Of a stretch of DNA of 64,000 bases, positions 46,844 through 59,438 are shown piece by piece. The translations under genes and the position numbers were made by a program. The notes below the pieces were generated by a model. It was not told the origin of the DNA. It made no database searches and saw only the letters and a program-made list of their open reading frames with translations. The stretch comes from Metarhizium brunneum (taxonomy: Eukaryota; Ascomycota; Sordariomycetes; Hypocreales; Clavicipitaceae): positions 1,302,001 through 1,366,000 of the forward strand of contig NC_089425.1 of assembly GCF_013426205.1 (NCBI RefSeq), given 5' to 3'. The number at the start of each line of letters is the position of its first letter. Within the stretch, counting starts at the first letter, position 1.

Positions 46844-49228
46844 GCGCAACGCAGCATCTTTTTGTATTCTACATCTTGATTTGGATAGACTTTGCTGTTG
46901 TATTGAATTCGGGCAAGCGGTGTTTCTCCGGTTGGGCTAGCTGGCATTGTACCTACATAGGGCCTGGGTGGACGTGGCGCCTGTAGGCAGGGGTTGAAAT
47001 TCATATACTGCGATTATAAGCCATGATCCTTTACTGCCAGTGAGGTGTACACGTGTATGTGATTGTGGTAAGAATGCATGTGCTGCAAATAGCTCTCACG
47101 GCTGCTGTGGGAGTTGGCAAGGTGCCCGGATGAACATGAACATCAACGATGATGGCCAGCCAGCTAATACACGCTTTGACCATACATGCCAACATGAATA
47201 GTGACATTTGGGGCTACAGGCTAGTGAGAGCGCTGTGACTGGGGCACTTCTGCCGTGGCGATGCTATTTTCAATGTCTGGACCTGCCAACTTGCGGGCAC
47301 TCATTAATGGGATACTGTGGACTCTGGAGGCACTCGGTGCATTGAGAATGACTCGTGAGGGTTTTGTTAGCGTATAAGTGATGTGCTAATGTTTACTATT
47401 CCAGAAAGGTGTGAGTGGCGGTCCCTTGACGCAATGCATGATTTAAGATTCAATGTTTAATTGATATTGACTAGTTGACCATCATGCCGTGGCGTCTGTG
47501 CACACATGGTCGTAGAAAGACCGACAACATTGAATTCATTCCATCTCCAGTGGCGCGTCAGAAAGCTCATCGCAGTCATATTTTTCCAATGACCCCTTTA
47601 TTCAGAGCAGCCAAAGTCGTATGCAGTGTCAATTCTTGTGAAACAATGGGTTTTTTCGTGAAAAAAAAGGGTTTTTTTCACGATGATAAAAGACCCCTGG
47701 GCATACTTCTGGACCATGTGTTCTTTGCATGAAATTATCTGACGTGATATCGCTGCTGGTGTCGCCGAGAAGAATAGCTTGACTAGTAATCTAGGCCCCT
47801 TGGAACTTTTTACGCTCCATCGTACGAGGGCAGAGTCATTACACGTTTCACCGAGCCTGGGCATGTAAATAAAAGACCTACTGGACTGCTTCTCTGGATG
47901 TATTGCCACGACGGTTGCCGCGCTTAAACGGCCAGGCGGCTAGGGCCACGACACCGAGGGCACAAGGCTCTCGCCACGTTGGCATGGACAGTCCAACCAG
48001 CCTCAATTGAATTATTCTTTATGCGTGGCCTGGCAGGGGGGCTAATAACCAATCAAAAAAGGCTTCATATGGAACCTCTAAGTACCTGTAATTACGTAAT
48101 ATTTCTTAATAAGTCGAGGTTTCTTTATAATTCCTATAATTTCTCCTAATGCCCGATTTCCTAAAATATACAGGTCACAAGACAGTTAATGCACTGCCCC
48201 CTGCTAACAGCTACCCTATCAGTTCACGCATGAAGAATAATTCAGGGGGAAGACTGTATGTAGAGTTCTTTGGTCTATCTAGCCCTTGAGAAGACTATTT
48301 CCGGTCCGGAACACGGAGCTGTAAAGCGGACGGTATTCAGCTATTACTCGTGGGCGGCCAAGGAGCAGTTTCAATGTTGGTTATTGTTGTATCCCCTTGC
48401 GCGACAGCGTGTAAGTATTTATTAAGCTTGTTAAATTCACAAGGCAACTAGTCAGCATGTAGGAATTGGAAAAAACAGGCCTGCCTATTTTTGATGTACG
48501 AAATACTCCTGGACCTCTGATAATTCAAGCGGGAGTTGCCAAAACTCGATGGTTCGAACTTGTTGTGTTACTCATACACTCACTTGCAACTATGACAGAA
48601 GGTCCTCATAGCGGGGGCCTCTTTAGCTCCTTAGATTAGGGCGGGTGGTCAAGAATTCAAGGACAGTACTCACCCGATAGAACCTTTCGCTCTCTGTCTC
48701 TCTGGAGAATATTTGTGCCAATCTCCCCGGATATAATCTTGTGTTTCAACATCAGTCTTTGTACACAAAGCGACCAAGTGTGCCTATTACCGTGAGCACC
48801 TTGACGCTGAGATTATCAAGTATAGGTAAAATTAATATAAACATGGTTTTAGCATAGTCGCAGCTTGAACAACTCACTCCAAGGGAGCCATTTCGACTCG
48901 CAGAGTGTTGGACCAAGGCTGCAGGGCAGCTTTGGTGGCGTTGCGAGCCAACAAGCATATAACATATCCATTGCACTAATAGTTTAGCTTGAACGAGAGA
49001 CTCTTGATTTCCTATCTAAAAGAGCGTAATTATACTAAATTAAATACTTTATTAAGATACTGCTAGGTAAGCAGCAGTATTACGATTTCCTGTTACCACC
49101 TGCCACTTGCTAGTGGTAAGTTGCCACCTAGGCAGTAATGCTTGCGTATTCTTGACAGAGGCAGCATTATGCTTAAATAACGAGCGACCTGATTTTGACA
49201 ACATTGAATGCATGTGATCTTGTGAAGG
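46844..49228. other. Intergenic, 2.4 kb, partly AT-rich
   Basis: No gene recognised. A hairpin with an 11-bp stem lies at 47657-47682 (CGTG plus A-run, then T-run plus CACG). From about 48.05 kb on, AT-rich patches with broken frames look like degraded repeats. Confidence 0.5.
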
Positions 49229-49581
49229 CTAATAGCCTCCACAATCTCCACCGCCCTCCAGGCAGCAAGCCCGGCTGAAGCAGTCGACGGGACAAGATTC
49301 CGTAGAATCACACTGGATCTCGAGGCCGTCACAGGTCCAGGCCCCCTTGTATCTGCACTTGCATTTCCATCCCGCCCGGGGAGCCTTGCTGATGGTGCAG
49401 CCACCGGGGTGATAATCGCAGTCACAGGCTAAAACAAATAAAGACCCAAAAATTAGTTATGAAAAGTTGGCATGGTTTTGGTGGAACAGGCCAAGGTTTT
49501 GGGAGTTGTGGGGGAATTGTACCTACCCAAAGTACAAGCCGTAAGTGCTTGAATGAGCAAGATGATGGCGTAGCCCTTCAT
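49229..49581 (-). CDS. Small secreted cysteine-rich protein
   Basis: 84 residues from exons 49527-49581 and 49229-49428 on the minus strand. The 98-nt intron (GTAGGT..TTTTAG) follows the signal peptide MKGYAIILLIQALTACTLA. The mature chain of about 65 residues has 12 cysteines and begins CDCDYHPGGCTI, with later KCKC, GAWTC, ESCPVDC and a GGGDCGGY end. Even cysteine number and a compact, Gly-rich end suggest a disulfide-knotted secreted protein, perhaps an effector or antimicrobial-like protein. I cannot name the family. It stands alone at the edge of an AT-rich island, a common setting for fungal secreted effectors. A TATA element lies about 150 nt upstream. Confidence 0.8.
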
Positions 49582-49730
49582 GCTTGAGTCGGGATTGATT
49601 GCAAATTTCTGAAAACTGGGACGGGAGTTCTGGCTAGGCGTCAAACGTGGATGTATGGTTTGGTTAAAGACGACCAATAAAGCGTTTGTTGTGGCATTGC
49701 TGAGAGGAGAATAAGAGCGAATTCGACCTG

Positions 49731-49740
49731 TTTATATACT
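49731..49740 (-). promoter_or_regulatory. TATA box candidate for the cysteine-rich gene
   Basis: AGTATATAAA on the minus strand, 150 nt before the start codon at 49581. Confidence 0.45.
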
Positions 49741-50867
49741 TAAGTACGCTGGCCATGAGCATCAGTCAGCGTATGTTTGCCATTCCTGTGCTTCGTGGCT
49801 GTGGCTTCTCCAGATGTAGCTGAGTACATCCAAAACCGGCGTTGCGCCTGCACAGAGAAATTAAGTTTCCACAAAATACCATGAATCATCGTTTCTCTTT
49901 CTCACATGAATTTGTGCCAACAAATAAATACGTATTCAACCTTAACACAATAAAAGGAGTAATTTAATTCAAGGTAATAAAAAGGAAATATTATTTAGGG
50001 TTAGTTATAGCCTTTTCACAGGAATGTCTAGGAATGAAAAGCTACTTTAGTGTAGCTTGAAGGCGGTACTGTAATGGTGTTACTGTCACTTAAAGTTTTC
50101 TGCAATATCGTCTACTAAGGTATCCCATTCCTGTGTAAAGTCTAAATAGCCCTCTTCTTTCCACGTTTAAGTTTGTTATTATATAATAGTATTAGTGCTT
50201 GAATATACCTACTTAATTTAAGTTCATAGAAAAGTTAAACCTGAGAGTTTAAGTTGCCCGCATAGTTGCCTAAATAATTAACTTTATTAAGAATTTTATT
50301 TTTTAACAAAGTATAATTGCTTAATATTTACATGGGCAAGTATAGTTGCATGCCAAACTCTAATATTTTATGCCAGCCCATGCTATTTGTTGCTAATAAT
50401 TAACTCGAATTATGTACAGTTTCTAGAGACTGTGGTAATATCTGAAATCACAGCCTGCGCTGGTGGCTTCCAAGTCATGATTTATAGTATATAGGGTTAA
50501 GATGCCGAGGCGATCTGGATTAGTGCCTTAGGCTGTCACCCTAAAGTATATCCAGGCATGACCGCTTACTTAGCTACTAGGTAATATATTAGTGGTGGGC
50601 TACTGCGAGACCTTGGTACCGTATAAAAAAGCTGGTATGGTGCTGCCACTGTAGAAGGTTATGGCACGGTGTTCTCCTCAATACATATTACACGGAAAAG
50701 GCCCAACAAATTGTAAAGCCTACATATATAACAAAAGAGCTTTACTAATATAAGATTTATTAGTTATACAGCTTAAATATATATCTAGGTAAGAGCTTTA
50801 AGCCTAGGTATTTCTTTTATATATATAAAGTAATTACTTTTTTTTCTCTTCTTAATAATTAAAACCT
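49741..50867. repeat. AT-rich degraded island
   Basis: Strongly AT-rich, especially about 49.9-50.87 kb, with TTAATAATTAA-type runs and no open frames. It borders the decayed NACHT fragment and looks like RIP-mutated repeat DNA. No terminal repeats could be identified by eye. Confidence 0.5.
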
Positions 50868-53087
50868 TTAGAGACCCTTTGAGATTATTATTAAGTTAAG
50901 CCTATTTGCTTCAAGCCTTCTATATTGAACCCTTGTCATAATACGCGCCGAGATAACGCCAACTATGTCATCATTCTGAATTTCCATGAATTGGTATATC
51001 CAGGAGGGAAGTCGCCTTCGTATCATCTGGGTGGTGCACTGCCGTCCAATAAAAAGGAGCACTGTGATCAAAGGCAACCTTTCGCAAGCGGCCAACAAGT
51101 TCTCGGCGTCATTGCACTCATCCAGCGCATCGATAAATACAAACAGTTTCTCCACGTACACGTTCAGAAAGCCGAGAATCTTGTAAATGCCGTCCAGTCT
51201 CGCACTGGGCCACCGCAGCTGTCACGTTGGCACAGGCTGGCTCTGGAGGGCTACAGACAGTAACGCGACTGCTTTCACAAGGGTGGATCAACAGCTTTCA
51301 TCTTGTCATCAATTTTGTATAATTGCAGGGGATCTGCTGATACTTACTAAGCCTTTGGAAACTAGACTCAGGCTCTTTGATGTATTCTCTATGATTTCAG
51401 AAACATAGTCCCTCAAGCGATCAATAGACCTCAAGCCATGGTGGTCAGACGATTTCCGTAGTACCTACATCAGGCTAACATTTTTGCGCAAGTTCGATGG
51501 CTCGTCGTACCCAAAACAATCCAAATGGACACAATAAAGCCAAGGTGCTTCACCCGGTGTCCTGAGGCGTCACCGTGTGTGAAAATGAGGCCGTGGCAGC
51601 AGCCTTCTATATCGCAGCCTCCAGTTGAGCACTCTTCGATTTGCGTCTTTGCCGGAATCAGAGCAAGTGGCTTTACATCACGCAAGCTTTCTGCAGATGC
51701 TGGGAAGCACCTGTAGATTGTGTCGAAGGCACCGTAGAAGCCATCTTCATTCCCGTAGTCAGTTCGCACACAAATGCCTGGTACGGCCTTTCGTTCCTAG
51801 AACAGCCTCAGGGGTACTAGCGGAACCTGAAGCTCTATCGACGCTGCGGTCACGCCGCCGAATGGCTTGGCATCATCCAGCAAGTTGACCTGAGTGTGAA
51901 AGCGGTGGCTGTAAAGTGGATTGATTTAGCTTTGAATCCCACACCAGGCATGCAGTCGAACGACGCCCAGGACCACGACGGGGCAGTGCTCTCAGTGCCA
52001 GTTAACATTTCAGGGAATGCCAGCACAACGACTCTATAAAAGACTTCCTCCAGTATCCCACAACTTGTCATCTAGCATGCGTTGAAAGGCACTTGCCACG
52101 TTGGAGAGAGCTGTGAGCTTACCCGAAGGGGTGGTTGCCTCCGTTAACCAGATAGTTAGATAGACATTTGCGTTGACGGAAACTGCTTGCTCAGAATCCG
52201 TTGTCCATTCTCGCGGATTGCTAGGGATGCATAGCGATCTGATCCAGATTTACGGAACATCCAAGGTGCGAGTCACAAGTACGGCGTCTTGAAACATCTT
52301 GGAAAGGTCGGCAATGCGTATGTTGCTGTCCTCGGGTAGGGTATAAGACTCCCATTAGCCCACGATACTGGATTCAGATGTATAAGTCAGGGCTGTGTAC
52401 TTACGCCGGGCCCTTGCGTCCAATTCGACTAGTTTTACAGTACACCTAGACCTGGAGCTCTAAGTGCTCAGCATGGAACCGGTGCCATGTTAACATTCAA
52501 GATCTTGTTCGCCCTCGGCGTCCCATATAATCAGGCTTTTGAGTGTATGCATGTCGAGATGCTGTTTTACAGGGCTCCCGCGAAACGTACCAGCCGGAGT
52601 ATCATCTTTTAAAAATTAGCGTCCAGGCAACAGTATAAGTAGAGGTTAAGATTCGGACATATCTGTCACAGTGAAGCCAAACACAGTAACGGGGACAGTC
52701 ACTGTTCCCCTGGCTCTGGCGCTGCACTCTGACAAGACCCAGAAGCCTTGGCCGCCATCGGGACGTTTCGTCAAACGCATATCAAAGGTGGGCGGGCCGT
52801 CGAATCGTCTTTCATCAGGCCTTCACGGCCCTCGAGCTCGGCCAACATGGCATCTGCTTCGCCTTGAATCAAAAGACAGAGCTCCCACCCTTCTGCAGCT
52901 GGCCCTCGCAGACTTTGGATTTGGCATGATGACTGACCCTTGGTGCAGTAGCGCCACGGGGATTGAATTTGTTTGGCACGAGAGTCTGCACATGCTCCAG
53001 CCCGGTCGACGTTCCGACGTATTCTTCCTTCGGGAACGGTGGGGGATGCTCGAACGGGATCGACTTTCAGATGTCGCAGAGAGGCAT
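50868..53087 (-). pseudogene. Decayed HET-domain gene with NACHT-type fragment
   Basis: Reading the minus strand from 53087, pieces of a HET (heterokaryon incompatibility) protein appear in order but in broken frames. The N-terminus MPLCDI is stopped by TGA where a Cys is expected, then KSIPFEHPPPFPKEEYVG. After a frame change come SLRGPAAEGWELCLLIQGE, then KLVELDARARRKYTALTY and LPEDSNIRIADLSKMFQDAV, with internal TAA stops. One of these replaces the Tyr of the HET motif before IWIRSLCI. Later is the SWSWASFD motif (near 51.97 kb) and a 300-nt C-terminal piece (51470-51769). At 51161-50868 a NACHT Walker B segment (LFVFIDALDECND) runs into AT-rich DNA. Two genes or one HET-NACHT gene are both possible. 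The many new stops fit C-to-T type (RIP-like) mutation plus indels. Confidence 0.8.
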
Positions 53088-53881
53088 TACGGCAGCAGAA
53101 TGTACAACAAACTCTACGCCGTTCTGGCTGGTGCGAAGAGACAATTGTCGAGGTAGCCAGGAAAGAGGTCGAGGTGAAGCCCTTGTTGGCCCGGACCACA
53201 CGGGAGATGCATGGCTACCCCAGGCACCAGCCTAGGTCTGGCGTATAGTAACCGCAAGAGTCACCTCGTTATCTTGTTCATGTCATGGGAAGATGACGGG
53301 CTGTATGGCTGATGCAGTAGTTGGAGTTATTGAAACTCAAATAACTAAAACCCTGGACACACACAACTCTTGGCTGGTAAATTCAGAAGATTTCACTCAG
53401 GGTCGCAACGAACAAAGGCAAACGGCACGACGATTCGTGCTGGCTGCAGACATTGGTCTGTGCATCAGGGGGACTGTAGAAGTGATTCGAGTGACGCAAG
53501 TGGTGTGACTGCTGGAATACGGCGGGCTTGTTGCGTCAACGTCGAAAGTACCAGGGTGGAATAGTAGAAGTAGCAGAGAATCAGACGGCACTTCAAAAGT
53601 TGGCACGTCTGATTGACCTTTGACAGTTCAGTCTGGCAGCTGCAACAAAGCAGTCTGGTCTGGGTTGTTTGCCTGGTAGCCGCACGTGTGCCTTCGCTCT
53701 TGAGGTGCCGTTTGCTCCTTCCTTTCTCGCCCCTCGTGCCCATTTCACAAGAGCACTTTGAAAAGTTTGACACACAGTTCAAAGGCTGGAACCATCACAA
53801 GACAAGTTGGTGCAGTTTTGCGAATTCCTATTTTCCTTCCCTTCTCACAATTACAACCCGTGGTTTCTATTTGATGAAATC
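53088..53881. other. Intergenic, about 800 nt
   Basis: Divergent spacer between the HET pseudogene and the Dicer-like gene. No TATA box is evident. An in-frame upstream ATG at 53807 could extend the Dicer N-terminus by 25 residues. Confidence 0.5.
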
Positions 53882-56800
53882 ATGAGCCAAAGCTCCAAAC
53901 ACGCGACGGCCAACGACCTTCGCCGCACGGACGAAACGGTTGTAACTGCGGGCACTTTCGATTCGGCTAGCGAGGCAGAACAAAACCATCACGTTTCGAG
54001 CAATGAAGGCAACTATGACAGCGACAGCAGTTATGCTGCTGAAAAATACCGGCTGACGACTAACCCCGAAAGGCGTCCCAAGAAGCCATTGACCCAAAAC
54101 TCCGAGCATGCTGCGTTCATGTCTTGGGTCGCGGATGAAGCCTATCAAGATGATACAGCAACACCAGCAAAAGAGGATGATACTGTTGAGGGTTCCACTA
54201 CAATCGTAGAGTCTGGTCCATCACATCAAAGGATTGTTACAACGCCTCGTCAATACCAAATAGACCTATTCGAACGTGCAAAAGAGCAAAACACCATCAT
54301 CGTGCTCGATACAGGATCTGGAAAGACCTATATTGCTGTTCTTCTGCTTCGGCACGTGCTTGCTCTCGAACTTGAAAACCAACAGCAGACCAAACGAACC
54401 GCCTTCTTTTTAGTGGACAAGGTGGCACTTTGTTTGCAGCAGCATCGATTTGTTCAGGCGAATCTGGAATACCCCGTGGGCAAATTGTACGGGGATAAAG
54501 CAAGCATGAGAGAATGGGCATCCGAAATACAAGAAAACATGGTCATTGTTTGTACCGCACAAATACTTCTGGATCTCCTTAGCAGCGGCCTTGTAACAAT
54601 GAATCAAATCAACTTGCTGGTTTTTGACGAGGCACACCACACCAAAAAAAACCACCCATATGCCAGTATCATGCGAGATCACTACATCCGGATGAAGGCA
54701 CATCATCCTCGGATTTTGGCCATGACGGCGTCCCCTGTCGATTCAAAGACCCGCGATTTCTATGCTGCTGCTCTTGATCTAGAAGCCACGCTTTGCAGCA
54801 AGATTGCTACTGTGTCTGAAGAAGTCCTGCTCGCAGGCATGGGTAGGAAGCAACAAATCGAACGTGTTATTGAGTACGGTCCCTTGGCAGACCCGGCGGA
54901 TGAAATGACCATGACCACTCTTTCTCTATCCTTATCAACACTTTGCAGGTATCAGTCAAATTTCCAAATCCACTTGGAGGCTGCTAGATATACTGCTTCC
55001 ACCATCGGACCTTGGGGTGCAGATCAATACTGGAGGCAACTTTTCAAGAGCCCTGACCAGTATCTAACAATAACCGAGCTGACCGCCAATACGGCTGATG
55101 AGCTTATTTCTCATGTATCGGGGACATATTTTCAAGCTCAAGAGCAGATTGATGATGATTTGATAAAAGCAAGAGCTAGAAAGCTCGTAACAGATCACGT
55201 TTACAATGAGTCGACCCAAGACTTCTCGCTTAAAGTTCAGGCGCTTCACGAAATACTTCACGACGCATTTGAGTCTCAACAAAGCACAACATGCATAGTT
55301 TTTGTTCAGAAAAGATATATCGCCTTTCTACTATCAGAAGTGTTCAATCGATCTGCGTTGAGGATACAGGATATGGCTGCAGGCTTTGTGGTATGTAATT
55401 ATTCCGCAAATCTCATATTATAGATTCACAGCACAATCTAATCCTTTATTAGGTAGGATCGCAGCCAGCATCTTCGAGTATCGTCAACATGTCTATTAAA
55501 GACCAGATCGAGTCGTTAAACCGCTTTAGGTATGGCGAAATAAACTGCATTTTTGCAACTCAAGTTGCAGAAGAAGGTATTGATATACCCGAGTGCGACC
55601 TGATTATCAGATTCGATCTCTACAATTCTGCAATCCAGTACATTCAATCTAAAGGAAGGGCGCGCCAGACAAATTCTGTATACGTCAACATGGTTGAACG
55701 GGATAATATACAACATCGCCGTAAATTAATACAGGCTACGAGAGATGTCCATGCCTTGCGACGCTTCTGTTCTTCTCTTCCCTCTGACAGGAAAATCAAC
55801 GAGGTAGAGATAAACGACGGCCTGCTTGGGTTACAAGCCAAGTCACAAATCTCGTTCGAGGTCCCGCAAACGGGCGCCAGACTGACATTTGATTCTAGCC
55901 GAGGCGTGTTGGCAAAGTTTGTATCCTCGGTTTGCGGCGGCGCCGATGCTCATCCCGAATATATTGTCACATCTACTGAAACGGGCAAGTTTACTGCAAT
56001 GGTACTGTTGCCTGATTCATGTCCAGTGAAATCATTCTCGGGTACTCCTCAACGCAGTAAGCTACTGGCACGAGGCTCGGCAGCATTCAAGGCATGTATC
56101 GAGCTGCTCAATCATAAGTATATTGATGGGAACTTTCGTTCAACCCTAACAAGGCTCTTGCCAAAAATGCGCAATGCTCGGCTTGCCCTCAGCGAAAAAA
56201 AGCAATCAGAATATGGTATAAAATCTAAACCAGAGCTATGGGCCCAGCGTGCAACGTCACAATTATTCGTCACTACACTATCAATCAAGGGTCCAGGCCC
56301 TACTGGAAGACCTGGCCGTCCGCTTTGCATCTTGACACATGCCGCATTGCCTACAATCGAGCCGATAAGACTCTGGATAGACAACGATGTCCAGTCAACT
56401 CTGGCACTACATCAATTCGCCGTGCCTCTCACATTAACTGGAGAGGAAGTAGCTAGTTTGGCCAAGTTCACCCTCATATTATTCAACGATATATTCAGCA
56501 AGGACTTTGATTGCGATTCGGGTAGCATGCCCTATTTTCTGGCCCCTTGTGTGCTCTCAACAGCAGCGACCAATCTAAAGGAGACTGGTTGCCCATGCGA
56601 TGGGCGGACCGTTATCGACTGGGATATTGTTAAAAGATCGCAAGTGGCTTGCGCTCCCACTTTTCCCACTCTTTTAACAAGTCCAGTAGACTTTATGGAT
56701 CGATTTGTTACTGATCCGTACGATGGATCTCGGAAATTCTTCACTAGCAGGGTGAACAAAGACTATCAAGCATTTGACCCGGTTCCAGACGATGTGCCGC

Positions 56801-58565
56801 TTCCAAGGTCTCGCAGTTATTTTCGGGTGCAGAAGAACATTGCCCAGTATAGCAATAGCCTAACATACAAATTCAGGCAAAGCATAATCTGGAACTCAGA
56901 GCAACCAGTATTCGACGCAGAACTGCTCCCACTGAGAAGAAATTTGCTCTGTGAGCCCGATCAAGGGGATATGCATTTACCTAGGGGTTGTTTCCTTATC
57001 TTAGAGCCGTTGGCTATATCTACCGTAAGGCATACATTCAATTTCCCAACACTCGAGCTAACATGTTCCAGCTTCCTGTTGATGTTGTCGTCACAGCTTT
57101 AGCCCTCCCTGTTGCGATATATTCCATTGAATCAGCAGCCATCGCGATGGATGCTTGTGGGTTTATTGACTTGGCCATTTACCCCCCATTAGCCTTGGAG
57201 GCGCTCACAAAAGGTGAGGAGGATGTTGACGTTCAAACTAGCAAGAATTACGAGCGACTTGAGTTCCTAGGTGACGCGTTCCTGAAAATGGCCACAACAA
57301 TATCGCTGTTCACATTAATCCCGAACAGGAATGAATTCGAATATCATGTGGAGCGTATGATTCTAATATGCAACAAGAATCTTTTCAATCACGCCGTGGA
57401 TAGAGGTTTACAGGAATACGTGAGGTCCAGAGGCTTTGATCGACGCTCGTGGTACCCAGATCTCGTACTGCGGAAAGGAAAGAAACACAAGCCAGTAGGA
57501 CTTACTCAGAGACTAGCGGATAAATCTATTGCGGACGTGTGCGAGGCTCTTATCGGCGCTGCCTACATGACAGAACCAGAAGGCATGGATTTAGCTGTGA
57601 AGGCGGTCACCATAATGGTGCAAAGCAAGAATCACAGGATGAAAAAGTATAGCGACTACTACGAGAAATACGTTCAACCGGCTTGGCAAACTACCCCATC
57701 GCGTCCCATTGAACTTCTTGCGGCGGACAAGGTTAAGGCATCCATTGGGTACAAATTTAGGTCACCAAAACTTCTACGAAGCGCATTCAAGCATCCGTCT
57801 TACCCATATGAACCGGAACTTCCAAACTATCAAAGGCTGGAATTTCTAGGCGATGCACTTCTTGACGTGGCTATCGTTGACTTCCTGTTTCAACGATACC
57901 CGTTAGCCGACCCGCAGTGGCTCACAGAGCACAAAATGGCAATGGCCTCGAATCACTTTTTCTCTTTTCTCTGTGTAGAGCTTGGACTACATAGGCACAT
58001 CTTAAGCACAGGTTCATCTATGATGGGTCATATTGCCGGCTTTGTCGAACAAATCGAGAAGGCAAAATCGCAGACTGAGGACGGCGTTCTGCAGCTGGAT
58101 TTCTGGCTAGACACGGAACATCCTCCCAAAGCACTTTCGGACATTTTGGAAGCGGTTGTGGGGGCAATGTACGAAGACTCCAAGTACGATTACAATTTAG
58201 TTCGCAATTTCTTCGCCAAGTTCATCGCACCATATTTTCAAGACATGACGTTATACGATACCTATGCTGGAGGGCACCCAGTCACACAGTTGACCAAGCT
58301 CATGCAAGACACCTTTTGTTGCCGATCATGGCGACTTTGCATTTCGCCAGTGCCTTGTGGTTCAGACACAGGGGCGTCAGCAATAACGGACAGCAATGTG
58401 GTTTGCGCACTGATGATACACAAGAAGAAAGCTTTTCACGGTATACGAGGGAGTGGAAAGGATGCAAAAATTGCCGTGGCAGCAGCGGCTTTGAAGCAGA
58501 TGAGAGATTTAGACGGGGATGCGTTTCGGAGAATGACGGGCTGCGATTGCGGAGTGGTAGATTGA
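53882..58565 (+). CDS. dcl2: Dicer-like protein (DCL2 type)
   Basis: Cuts double-stranded RNA into small interfering RNAs for quelling and antiviral or transposon silencing. Three exons (53882-55390, 55453-57024, 57072-58565) join in phase 0 to 1524 residues, the size of fungal Dicers. Order: helicase with Walker A LDTGSGKT (about residue 145) and DEAH box VFDEAHH (about 248); helicase C domain with CIFATQVAEEGIDIPECDL and SKGRARQTNSVYV; Dicer dimerisation region; RNase IIIa with NYERLEFLGDAFLK (about 1086) and DVCEALIGAAY; RNase IIIb with NYQRLEFLGDALLD (about 1279) and DILEAVVGAMY; then a C-terminal dsRNA-binding-like tail ending near GCDCGVVD. Both RNase III catalytic signatures are intact. 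DCL2 rather than DCL1 is judged from length and tail, not from an alignment. Confidence 0.92.
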
Positions 58566-59438
58566 TCAATTTAGTGGGAGTGAGCTGCAGTCGTCGATAG
58601 TCATGAGAAATATTAGGTTACCAAGAAGAAGAGAAGTGTCAGCGCCAGGATCTGATGATAGCTTTGTGCCGCATATGGTTCCAAAAGGAACCATTCTCGA
58701 AACTATAATATAGAGGATGTCTTAGAAACTGCCGGCCCGTTCTAACGTCCGTGACTAGGTGACTACAAGTCCAACTACATGCTATGTTCGTACCATGGGC
58801 CGTAGTGTGTTTGAAGAATTTGACGTGTACGCACGACGAAGTACCTAGGTAGTTAATCAAAATTATCATGACATTTAACGCATGTTAAACCTGAATTGGT
58901 TAGTATGTCTCGGCCCCTCCTGTTGTCCATATATTTCTTTGCCCGTGACTCACCAATGGGAGTGGAAGGCGAATTTACGGGGTCTGAATGTATTTAATGG
59001 TGTCAATGTTTATGGAGCGAGCGTTATAACTTATGAATCATTTCGGTTACTCGGAGACTAACGGTCTAAGCCGGAGATCCACCGCGAAAGCATGGGGTAG
59101 GGCCTGGTATCAATGTAGCCGCGGCGCGTTGCGACGTCAAGGTGCCATTTATGTGGCGCTCGGGACGGTGATGCCGAAACTGGAGACTGATGGATCGTGG
59201 GGTTAAATCCACAGTTAGTATCGCGCTCTATACTATTAATAGTATTATAACATTGAATACTAGTATAACCTATTTTCGGGTAAAATATTCTACCACAAAC
59301 TGCAACCAGGATACATATATCAAACACACATAACAGGCCGTGACGTGGCAACAAGGCAATGTAGAACAGTCAGTCAGTGGACAAACATGTCAGAGTTGGA
59401 CGCAAAATTGGACTTGAATACTTTTTGAATTTCCCGCA
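58566..59438. other. Convergent intergenic spacer, about 870 nt
   Basis: Between the 3' ends of the Dicer-like gene (plus) and RhoGEF gene (minus). It contains TACCTAGGTA at 58842-58851 and an AT-rich patch near 59.22-59.29 kb. No gene recognised. Confidence 0.5.
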
